A DNA stretch of 64,000 nucleotides from Saprospira grandis DSM 2844 (GCA_945888475.1 CAMDAB010000001.1:1-64000), one strand, 5' to 3'; positions 1-9,715 are shown, numbered from the stretch's first letter. The notes: generated by a model from the sequence alone, not told the origin. Numbers and translations: made by a program.

Positions 1-344
1 TTAAAAAGTGTACTTTGCAATAACACTTCGATACCGATAACCCTTTTGTTTCCTTTTTTAGCAACACCTCTTTTTACTTCAGTTACTGTTCCATCACCAA
101 TCACCTCTTCTATGCTGTCTTTAAAAAACGACTCAAGCCCTTCCGAAAATGATTTTCGATGGGCTTTCTTTTGAACGTTTTTTTCTTTTTCTTCTTTGGG
201 ATGTTCCAAAACTGCTACCGCTTCTTCCACATCAAAAGACTTTGAAAGAAATTTGGGATTATCTTGTTTATTGTCTTCGTTTAAGGTATGTGCAAAAATA
301 GAAGACAAATTATCAGAAAAAGATTTTTTATTATTTTTTGACAT
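1..344 (-). CDS. Hypothetical protein, 3' end outside the window
   Basis: An open frame starts with ATG at 344-342 and runs off the left edge without a stop, giving 114 visible residues. The visible part is hydrophilic and rich in Lys, Ser and Glu. It has no signal peptide or membrane segment. Residues from about 73 (S-F-S-E-G-L-E-S-F-F) onward look like the start of a small folded domain. I do not recognise the family. It lies 160 bp downstream of the TPR membrane protein gene on the same strand and could be a separate unit. The plus-strand frames over the same DNA look like shadows. Confidence 0.6.
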   Translation of the reverse strand, partial: MSKNNKKSFSDNLSSIFAHTLNEDNKQDNPKFLSKSFDVEEAVAVLEHPKEEKEKNVQKKAHRKSFSEGLESFFKDSIEEVIGDGTVTEVKRGVAKKGNKRVIGIEVLLQSTLF

Positions 345-504
345 CAAAGAAATATTTGAAAAATCAGAAACTTGTGAAGGTCAGAGAGTTAAGCTATTAC
401 GATAAATTTGTTAAGGTCAAGTTACAAATTATTTTCGAAAAACATAAAGATATCCCTCATTTATTGTTTAAAAAACTTTTAGACGACAAAAAAGGTTCAA
501 ATAA

Positions 505-1014
505 TTATTCAGATTCATTTTCATTTTCTTCATCCTCATTTGGATGCGGGTTCTCTATGTAATCAATAGCATCTTTGGCCATTCTGCTATTCGGAAAATA
601 GTTGAGTACCTCTTTGTAACTTTCAAGCGCCCTATCCATTTTTCCAGAACGCAAATAGCACAGCGATCGGTTGATCAGTGACATTTCGCGATAACTTATA
701 TTCGAAGCACTCAACAATAAGATTGCCCTGAAATCATCCAACCATTTATTATTACAGAAATAATTCCAACTTTTCTCAAATGCCAAGGCTGCCATCTCAT
801 ACTCATGGTGTTGTAAAAGCCTGAAACCCCTACGGTGATGTCGAGGAATTGCATACTGCAAAAGGACAGAAAGACCCATGTAAGCAGCTGCACTTATAAG
901 AATTGACAAATCGGTTTCGAGCCCCACAACAACCAGAATAAAGCTTACAATCCCTACCAGAAAAGCGTGCAAAATAAAAGCAGTCCAGTTTACCTGTCTA
1001 ATGAGTTCTTGCAT
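505..1014 (-). CDS. Membrane-anchored TPR-like protein, unknown function
   Basis: The product has 169 residues. Two hydrophobic segments (about residues 12-30 and 35-55) suggest an inner-membrane hairpin. A soluble region follows with TPR-like helices; residues 118-150 match a TPR repeat (L-C-Y-L-R-S-G-K-M-D-R-A-L-E-S-Y). The C-terminus is a short acidic Asn/Glu tail. It is 37 bp downstream of the large propeller gene on the same strand, so they may share a transcript. TPR proteins usually mediate protein-protein contacts, but no specific partner can be inferred here. Confidence 0.75.
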   Translation of the reverse strand: MQELIRQVNWTAFILHAFLVGIVSFILVVVGLETDLSILISAAAYMGLSVLLQYAIPRHHRRGFRLLQHHEYEMAALAFEKSWNYFCNNKWLDDFRAILLLSASNISYREMSLINRSLCYLRSGKMDRALESYKEVLNYFPNSRMAKDAIDYIENPHPNEDEENENESE

Positions 1015-1051
1015 TTTAAAAAAATTTAGATGCGAATTTACATATTAGCAA

Positions 1052-4000
1052 TTACTCCCTTTTCCAGTCGGGAATAAAATCACTACCCTGTGTGTAAGGT
1101 GCCCCAAGTTTGTAAAGCGACGCTTCAATTTTCGTAATTTCATCATTCATGCTTATAAGGTCTTTGAGCAATGCCTCAAAAATTTCGGCAGAATCATTGT
1201 AATGTCTGTTTGAAGAAGCAGGTACTGCTGAAGTAGCCGACCAAAAATTATCCATTGCAGTTTCAATTCTGCTTAACAATCCAGGACTGTAAGCAAACTC
1301 GCGGCTCGAGAGGCTTGCATCGCCATAAAGCACAACAGCCATCTCCTTTTGCTTAATATTCAAAGTTGCCATTTTTTCCAATAATTTCAAATCTGCATCA
1401 GCTGTTTCATGTACTGCTTTTTGAATATATTTTAATCTGTTGACCTGTGAATTGTAAACCTCAGATGCTCCCCGGGCAGCTCTGCGCATTTTAGCCATTT
1501 TAACACTGAAAGCCTTTAACTGATTTTTATCGGCTGCGGCAAGGCTTGCATTGTTTAAAGATTTGATATTGAAGGGGGTTTTTGTACTCAATTCACTCAG
1601 TTTTCCATCTTGAAATTTGTGAAACTGTACATAGTAAGTGCCAGGTGCAGCCAAAGCACCGCTAACACTGCTTTCGTAACGACCGGCCGATTTATTTTGC
1701 AGCTGTACGGGCACCAATGCTTCGTATCGAAAATCCCATTGCAGTTTGTTGAAACCTTTTTGCGGCTTATCAATGCGAAGTCTCCTTACAACTTCACCCT
1801 GAGCAGCTGTAATAGTAGCGATCAGATAAGGGTTTATATCCCAGTCTTCTTTATGCAAGGCTTCGAGCGAAGGATATGGAACATCTTTACCATTTTTAAC
1901 CAAATCAATTTCCTTTTTCTTACGCTGATCCTTAGTACTTAAGAAGGTTGTATCATTAAAAAGATAAGTAATGACAGCTGTTACAGGCGGATTTTCAGCT
2001 CCATAATAAGACTCGCCCTGATTTGCTTTACCTGACATACCCAAAGGGGTAGACTCAATAAACATCCATGAATCTTTTATTGGATAAACAGTCAAATCCT
2101 TTTTAAGATCTTCTTCTTTGTAGTTTCTGAGTGATGAATAATCATCCAAAATATAGAATCCTCGACCAAAACTGGCAAGCACAATGTCATTTTCCCTGCG
2201 CTGAATTTCAATATCTTTGATAGCAATAGTCGGCAGTCCGGATTTAAGTTGATGCCAATTCTGCCCCCCATCTTTGCTAAAGAAAAAACCGAATTCTGTG
2301 CCTGCAAAAAGCAGATTTTTATCGACATGGTCCTCAGCTATATCATAAACGGTACCTCTTTGTGGCAAATTTCCCGAGATAGATTTCCAGCTTTTTCCTT
2401 TGTCGCTGCTTTTGAAAATATACGGTTTAAAATCACCGTTTTTATGATTATTAAAAACCGCATAAACCAAGTCAGATTCGTATTGTGAAGCTACAATTGC
2501 ATTGACAAAAGTCATTTGAGGTACACCTTCAATTTTATCAATTTTTTTCCAACTCTGACCGCCATTTTCTGAAACCTGAACCAAGCCGTCATCGCTGCCG
2601 GCATAGAGCAGGCCTTCTTTCTTGGGCGACTCATCGAAGGCGGTTATGTTTCCAAAAATGGAAGTACTTTTGTTTTTCATGACGGCATCGGCACTCCAGA
2701 CACGGCCCATTACACGCATCGTATCTCTGTCTAGTTGTCTTGTAAGATCGGGTGAAACGACTGTCCAGTCATCTCCACGGTTTTCACTTTTGAAGACTTT
2801 GTTGGCACAGAAATAAATTCGTGCAGGATTGTGTGGACTGATAAGCAAAGGTGCATCCCAATTCCATCGGTAAGGAGCTGCTCCTTTGGCTTCCATCGGT
2901 TTGATCCCCACACGTTCGCCACTTTTTTTATCATAACGGGTAAGCCAGCCGTACTGGGCCTGAGCGTAGATAATGTCTTGATTTTGTGGGTCGACCTGCG
3001 ATTCAAAACCATCACCACCCTGTGTAATGAACCAATCTTCATTGGTAATCCCAGCTGCATTAGTAGTTCTCGATGGGCCACCCATGCTGTTGTTGTCCTG
3101 CGTACCCCCGTAAACATAGTAAAAAGGTTCGCGGTTGTCGACAGCAACTTTATAGAACTGCATGATGGGTAGATTTGGTTTAAAATGCCAGTTTTCAGCA
3201 TGATCCCAGGTTTCATAAATTCCACCATCACAGCCTACTAACCAATGGTTTGTATTATTCGGATCGATCCAAATGGCGTGATTATCAACATGCTTACTTT
3301 TTTCACCTGTAGCTTTGAAGTTTTTCCCGCCATCCTCGCTGTGATGCAACCAGGTATCCATTGCAAAAACCTTGTTTACATCCTTTGGGTCGCAGAAAAT
3401 TTCCTGATAATAATTTCCGCTGGTATTAAAGCCACTTCTTTTCTCCCAGCTTGCACCGCGGTCGGTTGAGCGATAAACACCCTTATCATCACCCGATGTT
3501 TCGACAATAGCGTAAACATAGTCGGGGTTAACTGGCGAAATTGCCAAACCGATTCTGCCTACAAAATCACCAGTCGGTAAGCCTCCTTTGATTTGTTTCC
3601 AGGTTTTCCCACCATCTTCCGATTTGTGTACACCAGAGCCGGGGCCTCCGCCCAGGTAAGTAAATACATGTCTGCGACGTTGATGTGTGACAGCATAAAT
3701 GACGTCGGGATTGCGCGGGTCGAGATGAACCTCGTTTACACCCGTATGCACATCTGTTTCGAGTACTTTTTTCCAATTGTTGCCACCATCCTCTGTTTTG
3801 TAAAGCCCTCTTTCCCCACCTTCACTCCAAAGTGGTCCGTATGCAGCCACATAGACAATATTATGATTTCGGGGATCAACCTGAATCATTCCGATATGCT
3901 CCGAATTTTTCAGACCCATATTTTTCCAGCTTTTTCCAGCATCCTCACTTTTGTAAACACCATCGCCATAAGCAACCGAACGTTGGTTGTTGTTTTCTCC

Positions 4001-4318
4001 GGTTCCAACCCAAACAATATTTTCATTTCCGGGTGCCAAAGTGATGCAGCCAATTGAATAGGAAGCCTCGTTATCGAAAATCGGGAAATAGGTTGTACCT
4101 GCATTGTTAGTTTTCCATACACCCCCCGAGGCAACAGCAACATAGTATTGTGCCGGATTTTTCGGATTGACAGCAAGGTCACCTATTCTGCCCGAATGTG
4201 TAGCTGGTCCTATACACCTAAATTTTAAGGCTGATAAACTTGGCATTTTGGATTTATCCTGAGCCGAGATAGCAATCGATAAAAAAAGTATTAAAAAAAT
4301 AAAAAAATGGCGTCCCAT
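1052..4318 (-). CDS. Secreted BNR/sortilin-type beta-propeller protein
   Basis: The product has 1088 residues with an N-terminal signal peptide (hydrophobic residues 4-18, then S-A-Q). Roughly residues 30-720 contain many Asp-box/BNR repeats (S-E-D-G-G-K-T-W, T-D-R-G-A-S-W, S-D-K-G-K-S-W), typical of the VPS10/sortilin and exo-xyloglucanase-like propellers. The last ~350 residues are a non-propeller region with a beta-rich part (about 770-920) and a helical tail. Related proteins in Bacteroidota are annotated as glycosyl hydrolases, but I see no catalytic proof, so substrate and activity are open. It probably acts in the periplasm or at the cell surface. ATG at 4318 immediately precedes the signal peptide. 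Confidence 0.88.
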   Translation of the reverse strand: MGRHFFIFLILFLSIAISAQDKSKMPSLSALKFRCIGPATHSGRIGDLAVNPKNPAQYYVAVASGGVWKTNNAGTTYFPIFDNEASYSIGCITLAPGNENIVWVGTGENNNQRSVAYGDGVYKSEDAGKSWKNMGLKNSEHIGMIQVDPRNHNIVYVAAYGPLWSEGGERGLYKTEDGGNNWKKVLETDVHTGVNEVHLDPRNPDVIYAVTHQRRRHVFTYLGGGPGSGVHKSEDGGKTWKQIKGGLPTGDFVGRIGLAISPVNPDYVYAIVETSGDDKGVYRSTDRGASWEKRSGFNTSGNYYQEIFCDPKDVNKVFAMDTWLHHSEDGGKNFKATGEKSKHVDNHAIWIDPNNTNHWLVGCDGGIYETWDHAENWHFKPNLPIMQFYKVAVDNREPFYYVYGGTQDNNSMGGPSRTTNAAGITNEDWFITQGGDGFESQVDPQNQDIIYAQAQYGWLTRYDKKSGERVGIKPMEAKGAAPYRWNWDAPLLISPHNPARIYFCANKVFKSENRGDDWTVVSPDLTRQLDRDTMRVMGRVWSADAVMKNKSTSIFGNITAFDESPKKEGLLYAGSDDGLVQVSENGGQSWKKIDKIEGVPQMTFVNAIVASQYESDLVYAVFNNHKNGDFKPYIFKSSDKGKSWKSISGNLPQRGTVYDIAEDHVDKNLLFAGTEFGFFFSKDGGQNWHQLKSGLPTIAIKDIEIQRRENDIVLASFGRGFYILDDYSSLRNYKEEDLKKDLTVYPIKDSWMFIESTPLGMSGKANQGESYYGAENPPVTAVITYLFNDTTFLSTKDQRKKKEIDLVKNGKDVPYPSLEALHKEDWDINPYLIATITAAQGEVVRRLRIDKPQKGFNKLQWDFRYEALVPVQLQNKSAGRYESSVSGALAAPGTYYVQFHKFQDGKLSELSTKTPFNIKSLNNASLAAADKNQLKAFSVKMAKMRRAARGASEVYNSQVNRLKYIQKAVHETADADLKLLEKMATLNIKQKEMAVVLYGDASLSSREFAYSPGLLSRIETAMDNFWSATSAVPASSNRHYNDSAEIFEALLKDLISMNDEITKIEASLYKLGAPYTQGSDFIPDWKRE

Positions 4319-4361
4319 AATTTTGGCATTATTGAATTTAAAAACAGAATACTAATCAATT

Positions 4362-5624
4362 TTATTTACTACGCATTGCATCAACCGCTTCCATATTTGC
4401 TGCATTCAAAGCTGGTATGATTCCGGAAACAACCCCTGATATTGCAGCAATTGATATTCCTATAATCATATTTTTGGCCGAAAGGAAAATTTCAAACTGA
4501 AAAATTGCCGAAGCAGCGAGTGCAGCCAGATAGACAAAAATCAGCCCGATTAATCCCCCAATGAGACAAAGCACTATTGATTCGACCAGAAATTCTGTAA
4601 GAATCACATATTTTTTGGCCCCCAATGCTTTTTTGATACCAATGATGTTGGTGCGTTCCTTTACTGAAACGAACATAATATTTGCCACCGAAAACATTCC
4701 TACAAAAATAGCAAATCCACCAATAAAAAGTCCTGCAAGGTTAATCACACCAAAAATAGAACCCAGAAGATTTGATATGATTGAAAGTGTATTTAGTGCA
4801 AAATTATTTTCTTCTTTTGGCTTCAATTTTCGGCTTGCACGTAAAACACCCACCAGTTCATCACTCAACTGATCGACACTTACTTCAGGCCTCGCTTTTA
4901 CAGAAACAGAAGTTCTTCCCCTGTTAAATTCCGAATTGGATGTATTTACATATTTTCTCGCAGTATTATAAGGTACAATCCCAACATTATCAAAGTTAAT
5001 GGGATTGATTAAATCTTTACCCTCTTTTTTCAAAACTCCAATAATTTTAAGTTTTTGGCCCTTTGCCTTAATACTTTTTCCCACCGGATCTTCTCCTTCT
5101 CTGAATAATTTTTTGTACACATCATAGCCGATGATAACATCATTGGTACCATGATAAAACTCCGCTGCCGTAAAATAACGTCCGTAATAAAATTCCAAAC
5201 CAAACATCTCCCTATAATCTTCGGTTACGCCAAGATAAAAGACACCGGATGCAGTTGCTGTTTTAGATTCTGTTGACTGGTTACCAATAAAAACATTGAA
5301 GGAAACAATATCGGCACTTTTACAATTTTTCTTAATAGACTTGTAATCGGTATAAGAAGCCTCTGGCCTGCGCATATATTTCCAGAAATTTTCACGTGGA
5401 TCCTCTCCCCATGGCATTGTGCTGATGTAGATAGTATTATCGCCAAGCTTTTTGAAACTTTTCCTAATACTGTATTCAAGGGAATTGACAGCAGAAAGCA
5501 CCATGATAACGCACCAAATGCCAATGATTATACCCATCAAAGATAAGAGGGTACGTAATTTGTTCGACAGGAGCTGCTGCACTGCCAGTACAAAACTTTC
5601 ATTCAGGATTCTAAAAAAACGCAT
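4362..5624 (-). CDS. ABC transporter permease, MacB/FtsX type
   Basis: The 420-residue protein has the MacB layout: one N-terminal membrane helix (about 21-45), a large periplasmic MacB_PCD domain (about 50-270), and three C-terminal helices carrying the FtsX domain (about 285-310, 335-365, 380-405). The segment V-K-E-R-T-N-I-I-G-I-K-K-A-L-G-A is the conserved cytoplasmic coupling loop that contacts the ATPase. No MacB-type ATPase or MacA adaptor is encoded next to it, so its partner must lie elsewhere. Likely roles are mechanotransmission or lipoprotein/peptide export, as for other family members. It sits between the PorE-like gene and the BNR propeller gene on the same strand. Confidence 0.9.
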   Translation of the reverse strand: MRFFRILNESFVLAVQQLLSNKLRTLLSLMGIIIGIWCVIMVLSAVNSLEYSIRKSFKKLGDNTIYISTMPWGEDPRENFWKYMRRPEASYTDYKSIKKNCKSADIVSFNVFIGNQSTESKTATASGVFYLGVTEDYREMFGLEFYYGRYFTAAEFYHGTNDVIIGYDVYKKLFREGEDPVGKSIKAKGQKLKIIGVLKKEGKDLINPINFDNVGIVPYNTARKYVNTSNSEFNRGRTSVSVKARPEVSVDQLSDELVGVLRASRKLKPKEENNFALNTLSIISNLLGSIFGVINLAGLFIGGFAIFVGMFSVANIMFVSVKERTNIIGIKKALGAKKYVILTEFLVESIVLCLIGGLIGLIFVYLAALAASAIFQFEIFLSAKNMIIGISIAAISGVVSGIIPALNAANMEAVDAMRSK

Positions 5625-5717
5625 AGAGGGCCATTAAAATTTTCCGAAGTTCGCAATAGCGCTTAACTTTCAATAATTAATCCGACCAAATGTCTAATTA
5701 TTAGACTAGTTTGAGTA

Positions 5718-7667
5718 TTAGTTAATAACAACAAATTCGGTTCTTCTGTTTTGCTGTCTTCCTTGGGGGCTGTCGTTACCTGCAATAGGACGGGTTTCTC
5801 CATATCCCTTGTAATCGAGTCGATTAACAGCAATTCCCTTAGAAATGAGGTAATCTCGGACTGATTTTGCCCTCTTGTCAGATAATTGAAGATTTTCACT
5901 TTCGCTGCCTTCGTTGTCGGTATGTCCGTTTATCCTGATCTTTATCTGAGGATTTTCATCCATTAGTTGTTTCAGTCGATTCAGTTCGGCTTGTGATTCC
6001 TGGCGCAATTCGGCAGATCCGGTCGCAAAAAATACATTTTTCAGAATAACAGGAACACCCTCTTTCGGTTTCGATGCAGTATCAATAACAGCAGTCGTTT
6101 CGATTACAGGTTGCAGCGGAATGTCCAATAAAAAGGGGTTTTGCTGATTTCTTATTTCTTTCAATGCAAAATTATCGGAATAGAAGAGGTATTTCTGTTT
6201 TTTGACATTCAGGCTATAATCTCGTCCCAGAGGCAAACAAAGCAAAAATTCACCATCGGCATCTGTCTTTGTCTTTGTGAATAATTTATCAGAATTCAGA
6301 TCATAAATCTCAACATTAGTTTTGCTTAATGGCATTTTTGTACTGGCATCGTAAACAAAACCGTTGACATAAGTCACTGCATTTGGTCGATTTTCCAGCG
6401 GCATTTCAAAACTATAAATATCAAGCGAACCAAAACCTCCTGGACGATCTGAAGCAATAAATGCCAGATTTCCGCTCAATGCAACAGCCAGTGCCTCCTC
6501 ATTTTGAGCAGTATTGATTGGATAGCCTAGATTTTGAGGCTTACCCCAGCTGCCGTCTACACGCAGTCTCGAAACATAGAGATCGAGGCCACCCATACCT
6601 GCGTGCCCAGCAGAGCTAAAATACAAGGTTTGACCATCGGGATGTATACAGGGTGCACAGTCGTCGTAGGGCGTATTCAATTCGGCTACAGGCTGCGGCT
6701 CTGCCCAGCTACCATCATCTTTTCTTTTACTTATCATCAGATTTTTATCGCCTTGTCCACGGGCTCCTCCACGCGTAAAATAAATTGCATCGGCATTTGG
6801 AGCAACAGAGGGCTGAGACTCCCAACCCGCTGAATTTATAGGTGCACCAATATTTTTGGGGGTTGACCAACGACCATTAACTCGTTCGGAAAAATATAGA
6901 TCGCAGCTGCCAAAATCGCCCTTGCGGTTACAAACCGTAAATACAAGAAATTTGCCATCTGCCGATACAGATTGGGCTGCTTCGTTTTCGGGAGTATTGA
7001 TATTTGGAATAGGTTCTGCCTTAGTCCATTCACCATTTTTTCTAAGACTACGGTACAAATCTTCCTGCCCGCTGCGTAGGTCACCAATCTGAACAGTATA
7101 GATCAGTGTATTTTCATCGGCTGTAATGGAAGGAAAATAATCGCGATAATGTGAATTGATGTTGGGGCCCATATTTAAGGGCTCAAATTTTACTGGTTTC
7201 GACAAGGCATCGGGTCTGTAAATGGCATCAGCCAAAGATTTTTTTGCCCTATTGTCGAGCGCTTCGTTCTTAGCAGGGTATTTTAGAAATTTTTCAAACT
7301 CTGTCCTGGCTTCGACATAGAGTTCTTGTTCCATTGCTATCTGTCCAAGGGTATAATAGATTCTGGGCTCATAATCAGGTCCAAGTGCAATAGCCTTATT
7401 TAGATATAAACTCGCATCTTTCCAATTTTTTTGCTCAATATAACAATCGCCCATCAATTGGTAGGCATTGATAAATTTGGGACTTTTCTTGATGATTTTT
7501 TCAAGTTCTTTGATTGATTTATCAATGTTCATAGCATTGAAATCCTTGTATGCCTGTCCGAAAGCATCTTTTATTTTTGTGGGTACATTTTTTGTTGTAA
7601 TAAACTCCTGTGCCGCTGACAGCGTCGGTGAGAAAAGAAAAAATGTAAAGATTAAAAAGTAGCGCAT
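5718..7667 (-). CDS. TPR / PD40 propeller / CarboxypepD_reg / OmpA protein, PorE-like
   Basis: The 649-residue protein has a signal peptide (about 1-19), TPR repeats (30-150), a WD40/PD40 propeller of TolB type (about 165-410), a carboxypeptidase-regulatory-like Ig domain (about 420-490), and a C-terminal OmpA domain (about 520-649) with the peptidoglycan-binding pattern G-H-T-D-N-E-G and N-R-R-T-E-F. This is the domain order of PorE, the type IX secretion subunit that tethers the system to peptidoglycan. Many paralogues with this layout exist in Bacteroidota, so a PorE role is not proven. No other type IX genes are adjacent. The gene is 5 bp from the CYTH gene and probably in the same operon. 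Confidence 0.88.
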   Translation of the reverse strand: MRYFLIFTFFLFSPTLSAAQEFITTKNVPTKIKDAFGQAYKDFNAMNIDKSIKELEKIIKKSPKFINAYQLMGDCYIEQKNWKDASLYLNKAIALGPDYEPRIYYTLGQIAMEQELYVEARTEFEKFLKYPAKNEALDNRAKKSLADAIYRPDALSKPVKFEPLNMGPNINSHYRDYFPSITADENTLIYTVQIGDLRSGQEDLYRSLRKNGEWTKAEPIPNINTPENEAAQSVSADGKFLVFTVCNRKGDFGSCDLYFSERVNGRWSTPKNIGAPINSAGWESQPSVAPNADAIYFTRGGARGQGDKNLMISKRKDDGSWAEPQPVAELNTPYDDCAPCIHPDGQTLYFSSAGHAGMGGLDLYVSRLRVDGSWGKPQNLGYPINTAQNEEALAVALSGNLAFIASDRPGGFGSLDIYSFEMPLENRPNAVTYVNGFVYDASTKMPLSKTNVEIYDLNSDKLFTKTKTDADGEFLLCLPLGRDYSLNVKKQKYLFYSDNFALKEIRNQQNPFLLDIPLQPVIETTAVIDTASKPKEGVPVILKNVFFATGSAELRQESQAELNRLKQLMDENPQIKIRINGHTDNEGSESENLQLSDKRAKSVRDYLISKGIAVNRLDYKGYGETRPIAGNDSPQGRQQNRRTEFVVIN

Positions 7668-7672
7668 AGAGA

Positions 7673-8143
7673 CTAAATTTTTAAACCGGCCGTTTTGGCC
7701 AAATTGCTATTATAATATCTTGGATCGTCAGAAACTTCTTTTTCAATCCAATCGGGCAACTTTATATCTCTATCAGCATCGTCCAGTTCAAGCTCTGCAA
7801 TAATAAGACCTTTATGTGCCCCTTGAAAAACGTCCAATTCCCAGATTAAATTATCTAAACTGAAAGTATATCTTATTTTTTCTATGCAAAAAGGCTCGCA
7901 CAATGGTAAAAGATTTCTGCCATCCTCAATAGGAATTTCATATTCAAATTCTGCCCTTGCAATTCCCTGATTTTTGCCTTTGACGGTGAGATATGCTTTT
8001 TGCCCCTTAATTCTTACTCTAACTGTACGCTCGGGTGTAGAATTCAAATAACCCTGACAAATTTCTTCACCGACAGGAAGTTGCTTTATTAAGTCAGACA
8101 CTTTTTCGTTCACCGTGTATTTTCTTTCGATTTCAATGCCCAT
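7673..8143 (-). CDS. CYTH domain protein
   Basis: The 156-residue protein begins with the E-x-E-x-K signature (I-E-I-E-R-K-Y at residues 3-9) that defines CYTH domains (CyaB, thiamine triphosphatase). The rest shows alternating charged strands that fit the triphosphate tunnel fold. Members hydrolyse triphosphate compounds such as inorganic triphosphate or thiamine triphosphate in the cytoplasm; short bacterial homologues are often tripolyphosphatases. It starts 1 bp after the ruvC stop codon and ends 5 bp before the PorE-like gene, so translation is probably coupled. Substrate cannot be read from sequence. Confidence 0.88.
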   Translation of the reverse strand: MGIEIERKYTVNEKVSDLIKQLPVGEEICQGYLNSTPERTVRVRIKGQKAYLTVKGKNQGIARAEFEYEIPIEDGRNLLPLCEPFCIEKIRYTFSLDNLIWELDVFQGAHKGLIIAELELDDADRDIKLPDWIEKEVSDDPRYYNSNLAKTAGLKI

Positions 8144-8144
8144 G

Positions 8145-8696
8145 TCATTTTAATTTATCTGGATTATCTTTAATAAAATCACCCCAACCGGAGTATTTTT
8201 TTCCTTTTTTACCCAATACGGAAGTACTTTGAATATAGTGACAATAAGCAACGGCAACTGAATCGGTTGCATCCAAAAATTTATGATGAAACTCTCCAAT
8301 CACTATATGCGGCAACATTGCAGCTACCTGTTCTTTCGAGGCAGCTCCATTACCGGTACAAGATTTTTTAACAGATCGTGGGCTGTATTCTACAATAGAT
8401 AGACCCTTACAAGAAACTGCGGTCATTGCAGCTCCCTGTGCCCGTCCCAATTTGAGCATGGCTTGTGCATCTTTTCCAAAAAAAGGTGCTTCAATAGCTG
8501 CCTCAGTAGGTTCATAAAATTGAATCAGTTTTTGAAGTTCTTCAAAAATAAATTTCAATTTCTCAGATTGATCTTCAAATTTCCGCATATCGAGTACACC
8601 CATACTCACCAAACGAGGCTTGTCCTTATCGGTTTGAAGAAATGAATACCCCAAAATATTTGAGCCCGGATCGATTCCGAGTATAATTTTTTTCAT
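8145..8696 (-). CDS. ruvC: Crossover junction endodeoxyribonuclease RuvC
   Basis: The 183-residue protein has the RNase H-like resolvase motifs. G-I-D-P-G-S carries the first catalytic Asp (residue 8), A-I-E-A-P-F carries the Glu near residue 70, and L-D-A-T-D-S-V-A-V-A carries the two C-terminal Asp residues. RuvC cuts Holliday junctions symmetrically as a dimer after RuvAB branch migration. ruvA and ruvB are not nearby, which is common in Bacteroidota. The short basic C-terminal tail (K-K-G-K-K-Y-S) is typical of this phylum. It lies 8 bp downstream of the lipoprotein gene and abuts the CYTH gene. Confidence 0.95.
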   Translation of the reverse strand: MKKIILGIDPGSNILGYSFLQTDKDKPRLVSMGVLDMRKFEDQSEKLKFIFEELQKLIQFYEPTEAAIEAPFFGKDAQAMLKLGRAQGAAMTAVSCKGLSIVEYSPRSVKKSCTGNGAASKEQVAAMLPHIVIGEFHHKFLDATDSVAVAYCHYIQSTSVLGKKGKKYSGWGDFIKDNPDKLK

Positions 8697-8704
8697 AACC
8701 TGTA

Positions 8705-9226
8705 TTATTTCCTGTGACTAATCTTTATCTTCTTAACCAATTCATTACCAGCATCATCACGAAGAATAAAATAGTAATTTCCTGCTTTCAATTTATTTAA
8801 TTTCACTGCCTTGAAAACTAGTTTCGAAGGAATCCTAAGCGCTTTGTCAGCTTTGTAAGACTGAGCATTTTCAGCAATAAGTTCAAGACTTAGGCTTTTG
8901 TTTAGATCCGATTCTAGGCCAAATACCAAAAGATCATCTTCTATTTCAGATTCATTAAAATGAAATAAAATATTTTCAAGGCTAGCTTTTGCAGAAATCT
9001 GAGCACTATCTTTCAAAGCCTTTTCAATAAATTCAGTAGATTCAGGAGTTTTTCCTTTGGATAGGACCTCAATGAAATCTTTTTCAGGATCCAATTTTAC
9101 GTTTTCTCTACTACCATTTTTCGCTTTTTCCTGAGGTCCTTTTACTTTAAGGTTTTTGGATTTTCCACATGAATAAAGGACAGAAAGCGAAAGAAAAACA
9201 AGTGTAAAAAAAAGAGCGCTCCTCAT
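8705..9226 (-). CDS. Putative lipoprotein, unknown function
   Basis: The 173-residue product has a lipoprotein signal peptide ending in L-Y-S-C-G-K (Cys at residue 20). A lysine-rich spacer follows to about residue 60, then a beta-rich domain (about 95-173) that may be Ig-like. I recognise no family. It is the first gene of the minus-strand run that continues through ruvC and the CYTH gene. The divergent DUF3467 gene lies 174 bp away, so this run's promoter should lie in that spacer. Confidence 0.75.
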   Translation of the reverse strand: MRSALFFTLVFLSLSVLYSCGKSKNLKVKGPQEKAKNGSRENVKLDPEKDFIEVLSKGKTPESTEFIEKALKDSAQISAKASLENILFHFNESEIEDDLLVFGLESDLNKSLSLELIAENAQSYKADKALRIPSKLVFKAVKLNKLKAGNYYFILRDDAGNELVKKIKISHRK

Positions 9227-9333
9227 AACCGAATGTTTTACAGATTAAAATTTAAAGATAATAAATCTTGTTGAAAAAGGATAATTTGAACCTAAGATGA
9301 TATAGATTCAAGCATTGGCAAATGTCAAATCAT

Positions 9334-9363
9334 TTTGTAAATATCTGATTAAATCTTATATTG
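9334..9363 (+). promoter_or_regulatory. Bacteroidota-type promoter for the DUF3467 gene
   Basis: TTTG at 9334-9337 is followed after exactly 19 bp by TATATTG at 9357-9363. This approximates the Bacteroidota sigma-ABfr consensus TTTG-N19-TAnnTTTG. The ATG of the DUF3467 gene lies 37 bp further on. The match at the -7 box is imperfect. Confidence 0.5.
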
Positions 9364-9400
9364 CAGCACATTTATTTATTGAATTCAAACAACAAAAGTC

Positions 9401-9715
9401 ATGCAGGAAAAAAAATCCAATGAAATAAACATAGAATTGCCCGAAGAAATTGCTGAAGGTGTCTATTCAAATCTGGCTATTATTACACATTCGCATTCCG
9501 AATTTGTGCTCGATTTTGTTAGAATCATGCCTAATGTTGCACAGGCAAAGGTAAAATCACGCGTAATTCTTACACCACAACATGCCAAAAGACTGATGAT
9601 GGCGCTTAGAGATAATATCAAAAGATATGAGGATAGCTTTGGCACTATTCAAGATATAGATGGCGGAGTACCACCCTTCCCTATGGGTTACAGCGGCCCT
9701 ACAGGACAGGCTTAG
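9401..9715 (+). CDS. DUF3467 family protein
   Basis: The 104-residue protein is small and acidic, with the DUF3467 pattern: N-I-E-L-P-E-E-I-A-E-G near the start, Y-S-N-L-A-I-I-T-H-S, D-F-V-R-I-M-P, and V-I-L-T-P-Q-H-A-K-R-L. The function of the family is unknown. It is widespread in Bacteroidota and often lies beside rpoC. Here it converges on rpoC and shares a bidirectional terminator with it. The C-terminus is Gly/Pro-rich and probably flexible. It has its own promoter-like sequence. Confidence 0.9.
   Translation: MQEKKSNEINIELPEEIAEGVYSNLAIITHSHSEFVLDFVRIMPNVAQAKVKSRVILTPQHAKRLMMALRDNIKRYEDSFGTIQDIDGGVPPFPMGYSGPTGQA

Noticed and set aside
196-562. Two plus-strand ORFs (69 and 74 codons) at the left edge
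   Set aside because: They lie opposite the open minus-strand frame at 1-344 and the 3' end of the TPR gene, with low-complexity composition and no ribosome-binding context.
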